DNA of 64,000 nucleotides from Mesorhizobium sp. ORS 3324 (GCA_000824825.2 LM655175.1:39257-103256); one strand, 5' to 3'; shown: positions 45,911-56,447, counted from the first letter of the stretch. The notes: generated by a model not told the origin, from the letters alone. A program made the numbers and translations.

Positions 45911-46695
45911 GGCTCGAGCTCCTCGAGCGGCAACGTGGCGCGGCGTTCGGCCTCGGTGATTTCGCGCCTGGTGAGCGCAGCGCGCGCCGCAGCCATGTAC
46001 CGGCTTGCGAGGCCACTGCCGCCTGCCTGTGCGCGCAGGAGCCACGCATAGGCTTCGACAGGATCGGCGGGAACGCCAGCGCCGAGATGGCGGGCGGCGC
46101 CGAGCATGGCCTGACCGTCCGCGTCGCCGCGCAACGCGGCCTTGCGCCACCAGCGGACCGCTTCGGCAGGATCGCGCGGCACGCCGAGGGCTTCGTGGTG
46201 GAGCAAGCCGATACGGGTCATCGCCGATGCGATCCCCTGCGCGGCGGCAGCCAGCGCCCAACGCCGCGCTTCGGCAAGGTCAGGCTCGACCACCTCACCC
46301 TTGAGAAGCATCCAGCTCAGCATGTCCTGCGCCGGTCCGTCGCCCTGCTCCGCCGCGGCCCGATAGAGCTCGGCCGCGCGGCTATAGTTCTGCTCGACGC
46401 CTTCGCCGCGGAAACAGAGCGAGGCGAGATTGCGCTGCCCGACCGGGTCGCCGGCTTCGGCGGCGAGCGCCAGCCAGCGGAAGGCGAGATTGTCGTCACG
46501 TTCGACCCCGAGCCCCTCGGCGAAACAGGCGCCGATATTGTTTTGGGCGCGAGCCGATCCGGTCCGCGCCAGCGGTTCCCAGATGCCGAGCGCCGTGGCG
46601 TAGTCGCCGCGTTTGGCAGCCGCGAGGGCGACGGCCAACTGGTCAGCCGCGGGTATCTGCGCAGGCTTGTGCGCGAGACGATCAAGCCACCGCAC
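45907..46695 (-). CDS. Sel1-repeat protein between selA and selB
   Basis: About 262 residues of Sel1-like (TPR-like) repeats, five to six of them. Repeat cores are visible in QNNIGACFAEGLGVERD, GQRNLASLCFRGEGVEQ, GPAQDMLSWMLLKGEV, GIASAMTRIGLLHHEALG and GQAMLGAARHLGAGVPAD. No signal peptide is seen. The proposed GTG start (46695) follows GGGAGG and overlaps the selA end by 14 bases; a TTG at 46752 is an alternative. It overlaps selB by 4 bases. Such repeats bind protein partners. A role in Sec synthesis is a guess from position. Confidence 0.75.
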   Translation of the reverse strand: MRWLDRLAHKPAQIPAADQLAVALAAAKRGDYATALGIWEPLARTGSARAQNNIGACFAEGLGVERDDNLAFRWLALAAEAGDPVGQRNLASLCFRGEGVEQNYSRAAELYRAAAEQGDGPAQDMLSWMLLKGEVVEPDLAEARRWALAAAAQGIASAMTRIGLLHHEALGVPRDPAEAVRWWRKAALRGDADGQAMLGAARHLGAGVPADPVEAYAWLLRAQAGGSGLASRYMAAARAALTRREITEAERRATLPLEELEP

Positions 46696-48100
46696 CACCG
46701 CCTCCCAGGGAGAAGCTGGCAAGATCGGCCACCAAGCCGGCCTCGTCTTCAAGGCAGCGCAGATCGAGCATGAGCGCCTGCCTTTCGATGCGCCCGATCA
46801 CCGGAACGGGCAGCGCCCGCAATGCCGCCGCGAGCGTTTCCAGGGCCTGACCGCTTCCCGATTGGTGGCTGATGGCAAGCCCGGCGCTCGCCAGGGTGTC
46901 GAGCGGCAATGCGCCCGATCCGACCTGGCTTCGGCACTCCACCACGTCCACTGCGAATTCATCGCTGAGAACATTGGAAAGGACTGGAGCGAGGCGCCGG
47001 GCCTGCGCGGCAATATCGGCAGCAGGGCGCGCGAGCAGCCTCAGCGTCGGCAGACGTTCCACCAGGCGATCCGGATTGCGGTAGAGCTTCAGCGTCGCCT
47101 CCAGCGCGGCCAGCCGGAGCTTGTCGAGGCGAAGCGCCCGCTTCATCGGGTTTCGGTTGACCTCGGCAAGAAGATCCTTCCGGCCGACGATGAAACCGGC
47201 CTGCGGTCCTCCGAGCAGCTTGTCGCCCGAGAAGGTGACGAGATCGGCGCCGTCCGCAATCGCCTCGCGCACGGTGGGCTCGTGCCTGAGGCCGTATTGG
47301 GTAAGGTCGATGAGCGTGCCCGAGCCGAGATCGTGGACAAGAGGCACACCGCGCTCCCTGGCGATCGCCGAAAGCTCGCGCGCCGAGACCTCCGCTGTGA
47401 ACCCATCGATCCGGTAATTGGATGTGTGTACCTTTAAGACGATCCCGGTCGCCGGACCGGTGGCCGCCAGATAGTCCTTGGGATGCGTGCGATTGGTGGT
47501 CCCAACCTCAACGAGCGTCGCGCCCGCGCGGGTCATGATGTCCGGCATGCGAAATGAGCCGCCGATCTCGATCAGCTCGCCGCGCGACACGACGGCCGCG
47601 CGGCCGAGCGACAGCGTGTTCAGGACGAGAAGCACCGCGGCCGCGTTGTTGTTGACGACGGTTGCGTCCTCGGCCCCGGTGAGCTCGCATATGAGGGCCC
47701 GCAGGTGATCGTCACGCTCGCCGCGTCTGCCTGACCCGACGTCGAATTCGAGCGCCACTGCTTCGCGCATGGCAGCGCGCATCGCCTCCAAAGCTTCGCC
47801 CGCGATGAGCGCACGACCGAGATTGGTGTGCAGCACGGTTCCGGTCAGGTTGAAAACCGGGCGCAGCGATGGACGCTCCGCGGCCTTGAGGCGGACCAGC
47901 GCATCGGCGGCGAGGTCGCTCGGCTCGGGCACTGCAGCCCCGGTGCGGCAAGCCGCCCGCGCTTCTTCAATCGCATCCCGGATGGCGCGCGTAGCGGACT
48001 GCTGGCCGAAGCGCTCGACCGCCGCAGCCGCGAGCGGGGTCTTCAGCACGCGGTCGACTGACGGGAGATCGCGCAGGCGGCTTGTGGGCAGACCGATCAT
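46682..48100 (-). CDS. selA: L-seryl-tRNA(Sec) selenium transferase
   Basis: A 472-residue PLP enzyme. NLTGTVLHTNLGRA near residue 85 is the SelA entry, VVNNNAAAVLLVLNTLS is the cofactor pocket, and TFSGDKLLGGPQAG holds the PLP lysine. It converts Ser-tRNA(Sec) to Sec-tRNA(Sec) with selenophosphate. The ATG at 48100 follows GAGGTG; a TTG at 48112 would overlap the end of fdhE. Downstream are the Sel1-repeat gene and selB with overlaps, so the group reads as one unit. Confidence 0.95.
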   Translation of the reverse strand: MIGLPTSRLRDLPSVDRVLKTPLAAAAVERFGQQSATRAIRDAIEEARAACRTGAAVPEPSDLAADALVRLKAAERPSLRPVFNLTGTVLHTNLGRALIAGEALEAMRAAMREAVALEFDVGSGRRGERDDHLRALICELTGAEDATVVNNNAAAVLLVLNTLSLGRAAVVSRGELIEIGGSFRMPDIMTRAGATLVEVGTTNRTHPKDYLAATGPATGIVLKVHTSNYRIDGFTAEVSARELSAIARERGVPLVHDLGSGTLIDLTQYGLRHEPTVREAIADGADLVTFSGDKLLGGPQAGFIVGRKDLLAEVNRNPMKRALRLDKLRLAALEATLKLYRNPDRLVERLPTLRLLARPAADIAAQARRLAPVLSNVLSDEFAVDVVECRSQVGSGALPLDTLASAGLAISHQSGSGQALETLAAALRALPVPVIGRIERQALMLDLRCLEDEAGLVADLASFSLGGGGAVA

Positions 48101-48108
48101 CGCGCACC

Positions 48109-49026
48109 TCAATAGCCGATGAGGAACGGGTTGAAGGATCCGCGGCGATAGCCGCCTTCGCGGACGAGGATGTCGAGCCCAAGCGTCGCCACGTCGTCGG
48201 CAACTGGGTCGAGACCGGGATCCTTATGCTGATGAAGGATCTTCACATAGCAGCCGCAGGAGTCGCAGGTCTCTGCCTTCACCGTGCCCGGTCCGCCTTC
48301 GATCTCCTGGTAGCCGATGCCCTCGGTCGAGCCGCACAGCGTGCATTTGATGCGCACGTGGTTCCACAGCGTGCCGCACAGCGAGCATGCGCAGAACCGC
48401 GCCCCATGAGAGCCCGGCCAGCCAACGATGATCGAGGATGCCGGCGGGCTGCCGCAGGCGGGGCATGCGCCTTGGCCCACCGGCACCAGCGCGCGGGCAT
48501 CGAGGCGGGCGGCGAGACGGGCGAAGTGAACCTGCAGCGCGGCCGTGACATAGACGTGCTCGGCGAGCGCCTCCATGGGGATCGCATTCGCGAGCACATT
48601 GCGTACCATGGCATCGCGGTTCGCCGGAATGGCCTGCTTCAAACGGTCGAGCGCATCGGCCGCGGCGACCGGCTGCTCCATCTCCGACACCGCGGCGACG
48701 AGTCGGTCGAGTGTCTCGGCGGCCGTGTCGAGTGCCGGGTTGTTGCGGTCGAGCGGCGGCATTCCAAAGCTGCGCGCGCGCTCGCGCGCTGCAGCACTGG
48801 GCATCTGCGGCTCCGCCAAGCCATCCTGGATGGCGTCCTGCACACCGGCGAGGCCGGCAAGGAAGCGGAGATAGGGGCCGAGCTCATGGCCTGCCGCCAG
48901 CGCGTTCCACCGCTCAGCACGGCGAGAGAACAGTAGTGCAGGCTCAGGGAGGCGGGCAAAAGGAGGAGCAGAGACTTCGCCGATGGCGGTGGGGTCGGAA
49001 CCGGCCGGATTGATCTGTCTTGGCAT
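48109..49026 (-). CDS. fdhE: Formate dehydrogenase accessory protein FdhE
   Basis: A 305-residue cytoplasmic protein. Four CxxC pairs are seen in the C-terminal half: ACPACGSPP, CACSLCGTLW, CTLCGSTEG and CDSCGCYVK. These are the iron-binding Cys of FdhE, which is required to activate respiratory formate dehydrogenase. The start MPRQINPAGSDPT at 49026 follows GAGG. It lies between fdnI (104 bases before) and selA (8 bases after), linking the enzyme to the selenium genes. Confidence 0.93.
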   Translation of the reverse strand: MPRQINPAGSDPTAIGEVSAPPFARLPEPALLFSRRAERWNALAAGHELGPYLRFLAGLAGVQDAIQDGLAEPQMPSAAARERARSFGMPPLDRNNPALDTAAETLDRLVAAVSEMEQPVAAADALDRLKQAIPANRDAMVRNVLANAIPMEALAEHVYVTAALQVHFARLAARLDARALVPVGQGACPACGSPPASSIIVGWPGSHGARFCACSLCGTLWNHVRIKCTLCGSTEGIGYQEIEGGPGTVKAETCDSCGCYVKILHQHKDPGLDPVADDVATLGLDILVREGGYRRGSFNPFLIGY

Positions 49027-49130
49027 TCGAACCTCACGAACCGCACGGGCCACGTGGCTGCCTGACCGGCGCACAAAATCATGCGCAAACACAAAACTAG
49101 GGCGGAAAAGTCATCCCGCCAGCGCCCGCT

Positions 49131-49835
49131 CTATTCGGCGGGCTTCGATCCCGATGGTCCCGCTCCCTTGCTCGATTTGGCGACGAGCTCCCGCAGCCAT
49201 TTGCGGTGATGCCGCCAGGCCCAGCCGCCGGTCACCCGTCCTCGCGTCATGGCGGGAATGGTGCCGCGCACCCAGATGGCCGAGTAGAAATGGACGATCC
49301 AGACGCCGATGATCGCTACGGCCGCGATGGAGTGGACAAGTATGGCCACGCGCTTCTGATCGATCGTCGTATATTGGGAGAAATATTGATCCCAAGCCAC
49401 CAATCCGCTGGAGATGAGGATCACAATCAGCACCGACATTGACCAGAAGACGAGCTTCTGGCCGGCATTGTACTTGCCGACCTCAGGAGCGTTGTCCTCG
49501 TGATTGGCCAGCACGTCACGGAAGCGGGCGAGCCATGTTCCGTCCCCGCGTCTCCACAAATTGGCCTTCCAGAAGCGAAGGAAAAGCCCAAGAAAGCTGA
49601 AGAAGAGCACAACGCCGATCCACGGATGGATAAAGCGCGTGAACTGGCCCCCACCGAAAAGGCGGGACAGGAAGAACAGGCTCGGGTGGAACATCGCAAG
49701 ACCGGACAGGGCGAGCAGGATCAGGCTGGCTGCCGTTATCCAGTGGTTGATCCGCGCGCCCACCGTGTACCGGTCTACGATGACCGGCTTTCCGGGATGT
49801 ATCTGTTCGTTTGGCTTCACGTCATCGGCGGCCAT
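49131..49835 (-). CDS. fdnI: Formate dehydrogenase subunit gamma, cytochrome b
   Basis: A 234-residue membrane protein with four helices. [17 protein letters not shown] and [14 protein letters not shown], then [21 protein letters not shown] carry the His ligands of two b hemes. It takes electrons from the beta subunit and reduces quinone. Its start overlaps the fdnH end by 14 bases. The C-terminal tail is basic and Ser/Gly-rich. It is the third structural gene of the fdnGHI set. Confidence 0.94.
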   Translation of the reverse strand: MAADDVKPNEQIHPGKPVIVDRYTVGARINHWITAASLILLALSGLAMFHPSLFFLSRLFGGGQFTRFIHPWIGVVLFFSFLGLFLRFWKANLWRRGDGTWLARFRDVLANHEDNAPEVGKYNAGQKLVFWSMSVLIVILISSGLVAWDQYFSQYTTIDQKRVAILVHSIAAVAIIGVWIVHFYSAIWVRGTIPAMTRGRVTGGWAWRHHRKWLRELVAKSSKGAGPSGSKPAE

Positions 49836-50772
49836 GGCTATCGCCTTCCGTCAACTCTTCGGCGTGCTCCTCATCCGCCTCGGACACCCGGTTGGGTCCC
49901 ATGATCAGATGGTGGAGCAAGCCGACGCCGGCCGCCACGCCCAAGACCGTGAGGCCCGCATATTTGGTCACACCTTTCCACGCCTCCACCAGCGGACTGA
50001 TCCTCGGATCCTTCGGCAGGCCGGAGTAGATTTCCGGCTGGTCGGCATGGTGCAGCACATACATCACATGTGTGCCGCCGACGCCCGGCGGATCGTAGAG
50101 GCCGGCGTTGAGGAAGCCGCGCGACTTCAGGTCCTCGACGCGCTTGGCGGCCCAGCCCTTCATCTCATCCTTGGTGCCGAAGACGATCGCCTGGGTTGGG
50201 CAGGCCTTGGCGCAGGCCGGGCCCTGGCCGACCGCGACGCGGTCCGAGCAGAGCGTGCATTTATAGGCCGTGTGGTCGACTTTCGAGATGCGCGGGATGT
50301 TGAACGGGCAGCCCTTGATGCAGTAGCCGCAGCCGATGCAGTTCTCGTGGACGAAATCGACGATGCCGTTCGAATACTGCACGATCGCACCCGGCGCCGG
50401 ACAGGCCTTGAGGCAGCCCGGATCGGCGCAGTGCATGCAGCCGTCCTTCCTGATCAGCCATTCGAGCTCGTTGGTCTCGGGATTGTCCCATTCGCTGTAG
50501 CGCATCAGCGTGAACATGTCCGGCGTGAGGTCGGGAGGATTCTCGAAGGCGCCGGCGAAAGCGCCGACTTCCGGATGCGTGTCGTTCCACTCGATGCAGG
50601 CCGTCTGGCAAGCCTTGCAGCCGATGCATTTCGAGACGTCGATGAGCTTGGCGACTTCCGTCAGCCGCTGCTCGGGAGCAGGCACGGTCGAAGCCGAGCG
50701 GCGGATGAGGTCCTTCTCGGAGAGACGCGGTGCCGTCTCGGTCGTGGAAGGGTTGGGAAGGGGAGGAAACAT
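49822..50772 (-). CDS. fdnH: Formate dehydrogenase subunit beta, 4Fe-4S protein
   Basis: A 316-residue iron-sulfur subunit. Four Cys groups are clear: [57 protein letters not shown] and YKCTLCSDR ... [10 protein letters not shown], for four [4Fe-4S] clusters. A C-terminal helix ([19 protein letters not shown]) anchors it in the membrane. It lies 12 bases after fdnG and overlaps fdnI. It carries electrons from the selenium/molybdenum subunit to the cytochrome b. Confidence 0.95.
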   Translation of the reverse strand: MFPPLPNPSTTETAPRLSEKDLIRRSASTVPAPEQRLTEVAKLIDVSKCIGCKACQTACIEWNDTHPEVGAFAGAFENPPDLTPDMFTLMRYSEWDNPETNELEWLIRKDGCMHCADPGCLKACPAPGAIVQYSNGIVDFVHENCIGCGYCIKGCPFNIPRISKVDHTAYKCTLCSDRVAVGQGPACAKACPTQAIVFGTKDEMKGWAAKRVEDLKSRGFLNAGLYDPPGVGGTHVMYVLHHADQPEIYSGLPKDPRISPLVEAWKGVTKYAGLTVLGVAAGVGLLHHLIMGPNRVSEADEEHAEELTEGDSHGRR

Positions 50773-50784
50773 CGCTCGCTCCTC

Positions 50785-53700
50785 CTATGCCACCGGCCCC
50801 GGCGCGGGCTCGATATTGACCAGGAACGCCTTGTACTCGGGCGTCTCGATATTGGCATCGCCGACAAAGGGAGTGAGCATGTTCGGGCCGAAGCCTTTCT
50901 TTGCCGCTCCTGTGAAGCCCCAGTGCAGCGGAATGCCGACGATGTGGATGGTCCTGCCATCGCAGATCAGCGGCTTGATCCGCTTGGTCACCATGGCCTT
51001 CGCCACGACAGAACCGCGCTTCGACCAGACGCGGACCCAGCCGCCCTTGGTGATGCCCCTCTCGGCCGCCAGCTGTTCCGATATCTCCACGAAGAACTCC
51101 GGCTGCATCACCGCGTTGACGATGACGTGCTTGGTCCAGAAGTGGAAATGCTCGGTCAGGCGGTAGGAGGTCGCCGCATAGGGGAACTCCTTGGAAGCCG
51201 CTTCGGCAAACTGGGCCATGTCGCCCTCGAAGACGCGGGCGGCCGGATTGCCGCGGACTTTGGGCGCGACCGGATTGACGATCGGCGACTCGAACGGCTC
51301 GTAATGCGCAGGGAACGGTCCGTCGCGCATCATGCCCCGGGTGAAGAAGCGCGAGACGCCTTCCGGGTTCATGATGAACGGGCCGACCTGATCGGGCTTC
51401 GCGGTCGGCGCAATGTCGGGCACATCGTAGCCCGACCATTTTTGGCCGTCCCATGCGATCACTTTGCGGCTCGGATCCCACGGTTTTCCAGTGAGGTCCG
51501 CGGAGGCCCTGTTATAGAGGATGCGGCGGTTGGCGGGCCATGAGAACGCCCATTTCGAATAGAAGCCGGCGTCGTCCGGATCGCTCGTATCGCGCCTTGC
51601 CATGTTGTTGCCGTTCTCGTTGAAGCAGCCGGAATAGATCCAGCAGCCGCAGGCGGTCGAGCCGTCGTCACGCAGCGCGGCAAAGGCCGGCAGCAGCTTG
51701 CCGGGCTCGGCCAGCACCTTCGTCGGGTCGGCGGTATCGGTCACCCGGGCGAGCGCCCTGCCGTTGATCTCCTGCGCAAGTTCCTCGGCCTTGGGATTGC
51801 CGGGATCGGCATAAGGCCAGTTGAGCTTGACGATCGGATCGGGGAAGGCGCCCCCTTCCTTGGCGTAGAGCGCCTTCAGGCGCAGATAGAGCTGCGCCAT
51901 GATCCACGTATCGCGCTTGGCCTCCCCGGGAGGCGTGCCGCCGGCCCAATGCCATTGCAGCCAGCGTCCCGAATTGACCAGCGAGCCGTCGTCCTCGGCG
52001 AAGCAGGTCGAGGGCAGTTGGTAGACCTCGGTCTGGATCTTCGTCGGATCGACATCGTTGTACGGCCCGTGGTTCTCCCAGAACCGCGCCGTTTCCGTGT
52101 CCAGGGGATCCATGATGACGAGGAATTTGAGCTTCGAGAAGGACTCGATCACCTTCTTCTTGTTCGGAGCCGCCTGCAGCGGGTTGAAGCCCTGGCAGAA
52201 ATAGCCGTTTATCTTGCCTTGGTGCATCAGTTCGAAGGCACGCAGCAGATCGTAGCCCGGCACGTCGAGTTTCGGCAGGTAGTCATAGGCGAAGTCGTTC
52301 TGCGGCGTTGCCGCATCGCCCCACATCGACTTCTGGAAGCTCACGAAGAACTTCTTGTAGTTCTGCCAGTAGCTCATCTGGTTCGGCCGCAGCGGCTTGA
52401 AACCGCGCGTCGACATGTATTTCGCAAGGTCCGGCTCCTTCTGAGTGGGCAGTGTGAGATAGCCGGGCAGCAGGTTCGACATCAGCCCGAGGTCGGTCAG
52501 CCCCTGGATGTTGGAGTGGCCGCGAAGCGCGTTCATGCCGCCGCCGCGTATGCCGATATTGCCGAGAACAAGCTGCAGCATCGCCATGGCGCGGATGTTC
52601 TGCGAGCCCTTCGAGTGCTGGGTCCAGCCGAGCGCGTACATCGAGGTCATCGCCTTGGTGGGCGAAGAGGTCTCCGCGACCATCGCGGCCACCTTCAGGA
52701 ATTTGTCCGTTGGCGTGCCGCAGATGCGCTCGACCATCTCCGGCGCGTAGACGGAGACGTGGTTCTTCAAGAGGTTCCAGACGCAGCGCGGGTTCTGCAG
52801 CGTCTCGTCGACGACGGCAAAGCCGTCCGGCCCGATATCGTAGTCCCAGGTGGACTTGTCGTAGTCCCGTTTCGCCTCGTCATAGCCGGAGAAGAGGCCG
52901 TCCTTGTAAGTGAAGCCCTCCTTGACGACATAGGTCGCGTTGGTGAAGGCCTTCACATAGTCCCATTGCACCTTGTCGTGCTGGATACAGTAGTTGATCA
53001 AGCCGAGCAGGAAGGCGATGTCCGTTCCTTGGCGGATCGGTGCGTAAAGGTCCGCCACCGAAGCCGAGCGTGTGAAGCGGGGGTCGATCACGATGAGCTT
53101 GGCGCCGCGGTTGGCTTTTGCTTCGGTGACCCATTTGAAGCCGCACGGATGCGCTTCCGCGGCATTGCCGCCCATGATCACGACGAGATCCGTATTCCTG
53201 ATGTCTGTCCAGGAATTGGTCATTGCGCCACGGCCGAATGTTGGGGCGAGACTCGCCACCGTCGGGCCGTGTCAGACACGCGCCTGGTTGTCGAACACCA
53301 GCATTCCCGTGCTGCGCACCACCTTGTAGGTCGCGAACGCGGTTTCATTGGTCGAAGCCGAGGCGGCAAGGAATCCGGTGGAGATCCACCGGTTGACCGT
53401 CACGCCGTCATTGTTCTTCGCGACAAAGTTCTTGTCGCGATCGTCCTTCATCAGGCGGGCGATGCGGTCGAGCGCGTCTTGCCAGCCTATCGACTCGAAC
53501 TTGTCGGACCCGGGTCTGCGGACCATCGGACGCTGCAGCCGGGTCGGAGATTTCACGAAGCCGAGCAGAGCCGATCCCTTTGGGCACAAGGTGCCGCGAT
53601 TGGTCGGGTGGTCGGTATCGCCCTCGATGTGGGTGATCTCGGCCTGCTCGCCCTTCTTGAGGTTCCCCTTCGAATACATGATGACGCCACAGGCCACCGA

Positions 53701-53871
53701 GCAATAAGGGCAGGTGTTGCGCGTCTCGGCCGTGTTTACGAGCTTGAAGGGCCGTATCGCCGCCGCATGCGCGGCCTCGATGTCGGCGAACCCGAAAGCC
53801 CCCAACGTCGTGCCGGCGACACCCGCGCCTGCGGTGAGCAGGAACGCGCGCCGCGAGAGTTCAACGTTCAT
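50785..53871 (-). CDS. fdnG: Formate dehydrogenase-N subunit alpha, selenocysteine-containing
   Basis: 1028 residues, read through an in-frame UGA at 53274-53272 as Sec200. The leader [17 protein letters not shown] is a Tat signal with RR, preceded by [19 protein letters not shown] and LCPKGSAL carry the [4Fe-4S] Cys. [19 protein letters not shown] then TFGRGAMTN surrounds the Sec ligand of molybdenum, as in E. coli Fdn[13 protein letters not shown] and the rest fit the bis-MGD enzyme family. It oxidises formate in the periplasm. Automated calling would split it into two genes at the UGA. Confidence 0.96.
53230..53274 (-). promoter_or_regulatory. UGA(Sec) codon and SECIS-like hairpin in fdnG
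   Basis: Just after the UGA, the minus strand can fold into a hairpin whose top is GGCGA-GUC-UCGCC (53257-53245), with CACGGCC/GGCCGUG as a lower stem. The apical AGUCU matches the E. coli fdnG/fdhF SECIS loop, which SelB contacts. It sits 15 bases after the codon, as expected for bacterial SECIS elements. Confidence 0.85.
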
Positions 53872-54041
53872 CTGGATTTCCTCCCGAATTCCATGCCCAT
53901 AGGCATCCAGAACCAGGGAATACGGACGCCACTTTGGGCCGAATTGGCGCAATGTCATCTAGGGCGCAGATCGGAATCGGCAAATGTTTTGCGCAGGAAA
54001 ATGCGATTGACGCTCCTCGGAATGAGACACTAAAGTGCGGT

Positions 54042-55127
54042 GTGGTGTTGGAAACGGCTCCCGCGTTGCGGGGCGATATCACCGAAGCCCCTCCGCGCCT
54101 GACCAGCCTTGCTCATGGCGGCGGTTGCGGCTGCAAGCTGGCGCCGTCGGTTCTGCAGCAACTTCTCGCCGAGCAGGCCCAATTCAATCCCTTTCGGCAA
54201 CTCCTTGTCGGCACCGAAACCGGAGACGATGCCGCGGTTTGGCAGATCGACGACACGACCTGCGTGCTCGCGACCACCGATTTCTTCATGCCGATGGTGG
54301 ACGATCCGTACGATTTCGGCCGCATCGCTGCGAGCAACGCCCTCTCCGACATTTACGCGATGGGCGGGCGACCGATCATGGCCCTAGCCATCCTTGGAAT
54401 GCCTCTCGAGAAGCTCCCGACACACACGGTGCGGGAGATCCTGAAGGGCGGCCGCGATATTTGCGCCACCGCCGGAATACCGGTCGCTGGCGGCCACTCG
54501 ATCGACACGCCAGAACCGATCTATGGGCTTGCCGTCATCGGCACCTGCCGGCCGGCGGACATCCGGCGCAATTCGGCAGCTAGGCCGGGAGATGCGTTGA
54601 TCCTGACCAAAGGACTCGGCGTCGGGATCTATTCGGCGGCCATCAAGAAGCAGGCGTTGTCGCCAGACGGCTATGAAGAGATGGTTGCTTCGACGACCCT
54701 TCTCAATCGGATCGGGGCCGAACTCGCCGAGGACGCGAGCGTGCATGCGATAACCGACGTGACCGGCTTCGGCTTGATCGGACACGCCCTTGAGATGGCG
54801 CGCGGTTCCGGTTGCGCACTCGTGATCCGCGACCACGATGTTCCCGTCTTTGCACAGGCCGCATCGCTTGCGGAACAAGGCTTCGTCACGGGCGCATCGC
54901 GGCGTAATTGGGCAAGTTACGGCGACGCGGTACGGCTGCCCAGGGGCATGCCGGAGTGGCGGCGCCATCTTCTTACCGATCCACAGACTTCAGGTGGGCT
55001 GCTGATTGCCTGCGAATCTGGCAGTGCCGGCGCCCTGGTCGAGACAATCGTCGCAAGCGGCTATCCGTCGGCCAGAGTGATCGGGTGCGTCGAGCACGGG
55101 CGACCCGCCGCGGTCATCGAGGAATGA
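54042..55127 (+). CDS. selD: Selenide, water dikinase
   Basis: About 361 residues. [16 protein letters not shown] holds the active Cys (here Cys, not Sec) and Lys. [10 protein letters not shown] and [21 protein letters not shown] are metal and ATP segments, and [15 protein letters not shown] and [12 protein letters not shown] complete the family pattern. It makes selenophosphate for SelA. The start is uncertain: GTG at 54042 or 54045, or ATG at 53952 with a longer N-terminus. It is divergent from fdnG, with at most 170 bases between them. Confidence 0.93.
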   Translation: MVLETAPALRGDITEAPPRLTSLAHGGGCGCKLAPSVLQQLLAEQAQFNPFRQLLVGTETGDDAAVWQIDDTTCVLATTDFFMPMVDDPYDFGRIAASNALSDIYAMGGRPIMALAILGMPLEKLPTHTVREILKGGRDICATAGIPVAGGHSIDTPEPIYGLAVIGTCRPADIRRNSAARPGDALILTKGLGVGIYSAAIKKQALSPDGYEEMVASTTLLNRIGAELAEDASVHAITDVTGFGLIGHALEMARGSGCALVIRDHDVPVFAQAASLAEQGFVTGASRRNWASYGDAVRLPRGMPEWRRHLLTDPQTSGGLLIACESGSAGALVETIVASGYPSARVIGCVEHGRPAAVIEE

Positions 55128-55265
55128 GCGTAGATGGCCGATGGTACTGTCGGCTGGGACCAGTTAGCGCCCTTAACTATTGTTTTAATTTGTCTTTTCG
55201 ACCTTGCGGTTCCGATTTGCAGGCGCAGACCGGACGCAAGGAATGTCAGGAAGCGGCCGCTCCGT

Positions 55266-56306
55266 TTACGAACCGATTTCGTCCTTCGAGCCCTTGGCGG
55301 TCTCTCCGGCCAGAGCCAGGATGCGGCGGGCGCTCTCTTCGTCGGTGATGAAGACGGTCGGCGCGATCAAATGCATGGCACCGAGGAGCGCTTCTGTCTT
55401 CTCGTGCCCGCCGGACGCGAGTATGCGCAAGGGGGCACGGCGCAGCCGATCGACCTCGACCGACATCACCCGGTCGTTGATAGGGTGGTCCAGCAGCTCG
55501 CCCCGCCGATTGTAAAAATGAAAGAGGACGTCGCCGACAGCCCCGCGCGACAGCAGCGCCTCGCGATCTCGCTCGTCGAGGAAGCCGCCGCGGTAGAAGG
55601 TGGTGGCCGAGGCGATGCCGCCGATGGATACCAGGACGGCATCGAGCCTGTCGGCCATCCGGAACACTTCCTGCAGGCCGCAGCGCTCGACCAGCGCCAC
55701 CTTCGTCTCGACGCTGTCGACCACGGCCGGCGTTGGGATCAGGTAACCGTCGCCCTGAAACACTTGGGCGAAGCGCCACGCGAACTCGGCCGGATTGAAG
55801 CGCCGGGCGACACCGACGCCCCCGAGCAGGGAGATCACCTGGAAATCGGTCAGCGACTTGGCGGCAATGAATGGAAGCGTCGCGAACAGCGTTCGACCCC
55901 AGCCGACGCCGACACGCATGCCGGACCGCATCGCTTCCGACAGGTAGGCGCCCGTGCGGGCGGCAATGCCTGCCGTCGGATCGGCATCGACGCCGGAGAG
56001 CGGAGCCACGAACGCCTGCTCGAGCCCGAAAACCCGCTCGAGTTCCCGCTCGAGCCTGACGATCTCGGAGAGTTCGCTCTCGATGGCGATCCTGACTTCG
56101 TTCCGGGAGCGCGCTTCTGCCAGCATCCGCACCACGGTGACACGGCCGATGCCGAGCACGTCGGCGATCTCGTTCTGCGTCATCTGCTCGATGAAATACA
56201 TCCAGGCCGCGCGGATACGCAGTCGGTCTGTCTTGCTTTCGCTGGCCGGCAAGCTGTTCTTCGCGGCATCGGCATCCGAGATGGTGCGCTGCGGCTTCCG
56301 TGGCAA
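55266..56306 (-). CDS. SorC-family sugar-responsive transcriptional regulator
   Basis: 346 residues. An N-terminal helix-turn-helix (MTQNEIADVLGIGRVTVVRML) is preceded by DRLRIRAAWMYFIEQM, typical of SorC/DeoR-type regulators. The C-terminal sugar-binding domain has VGVGWGRTL, SLLGGVGVARRFN and GDVLFHFYNRRGELL. Such proteins bind phosphorylated sugars or polyols. The TTG start at 56306 follows GGAGGG; a TTG at 56357 is another option. It is encoded near the glucitol-type PTS and is the likely local regulator. Confidence 0.88.
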   Translation of the reverse strand: MPRKPQRTISDADAAKNSLPASESKTDRLRIRAAWMYFIEQMTQNEIADVLGIGRVTVVRMLAEARSRNEVRIAIESELSEIVRLERELERVFGLEQAFVAPLSGVDADPTAGIAARTGAYLSEAMRSGMRVGVGWGRTLFATLPFIAAKSLTDFQVISLLGGVGVARRFNPAEFAWRFAQVFQGDGYLIPTPAVVDSVETKVALVERCGLQEVFRMADRLDAVLVSIGGIASATTFYRGGFLDERDREALLSRGAVGDVLFHFYNRRGELLDHPINDRVMSVEVDRLRRAPLRILASGGHEKTEALLGAMHLIAPTVFITDEESARRILALAGETAKGSKDEIGS

Positions 56307-56363
56307 TGAAATCCCTCCCACCCGGCCGAATCTCGGCGATTCCAAGCACCGAGGCAATACGCA

Positions 56364-56396
56364 CTATTGACCGGGTAATTCTGTTGGACACAATAG
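56364..56396 (+). promoter_or_regulatory. Promoter with inverted repeat, possible SorC operator
   Basis: TTGACC (56367-56372), 17 bases, then ACAATA (56390-56395) gives a sigma-70 promoter for the gene at 56448. The same stretch is framed by CTATTG (56364) and CAATAG (56391), an inverted repeat that spans the whole promoter. It lies in the divergent gap with the SorC gene. Confidence 0.45.
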
Positions 56397-56447
56397 AGTG
56401 TTGTGACTCGCGCAAATTGCGCTTACCGCAAGAAAGGCTCCAAAACC

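Noticed and set aside
49504..54033. Long plus-strand open readings opposite fdnI-fdnH-fdnG
   Set aside because: They mirror genes with full Cys motifs and the Sec site on the minus strand, and show no domain of their own.
54007..54035. TTGACG-N17-CTAAAG as a selD promoter
   Set aside because: The second box is poor and would make the message nearly leaderless for the preferred start; not enough support.
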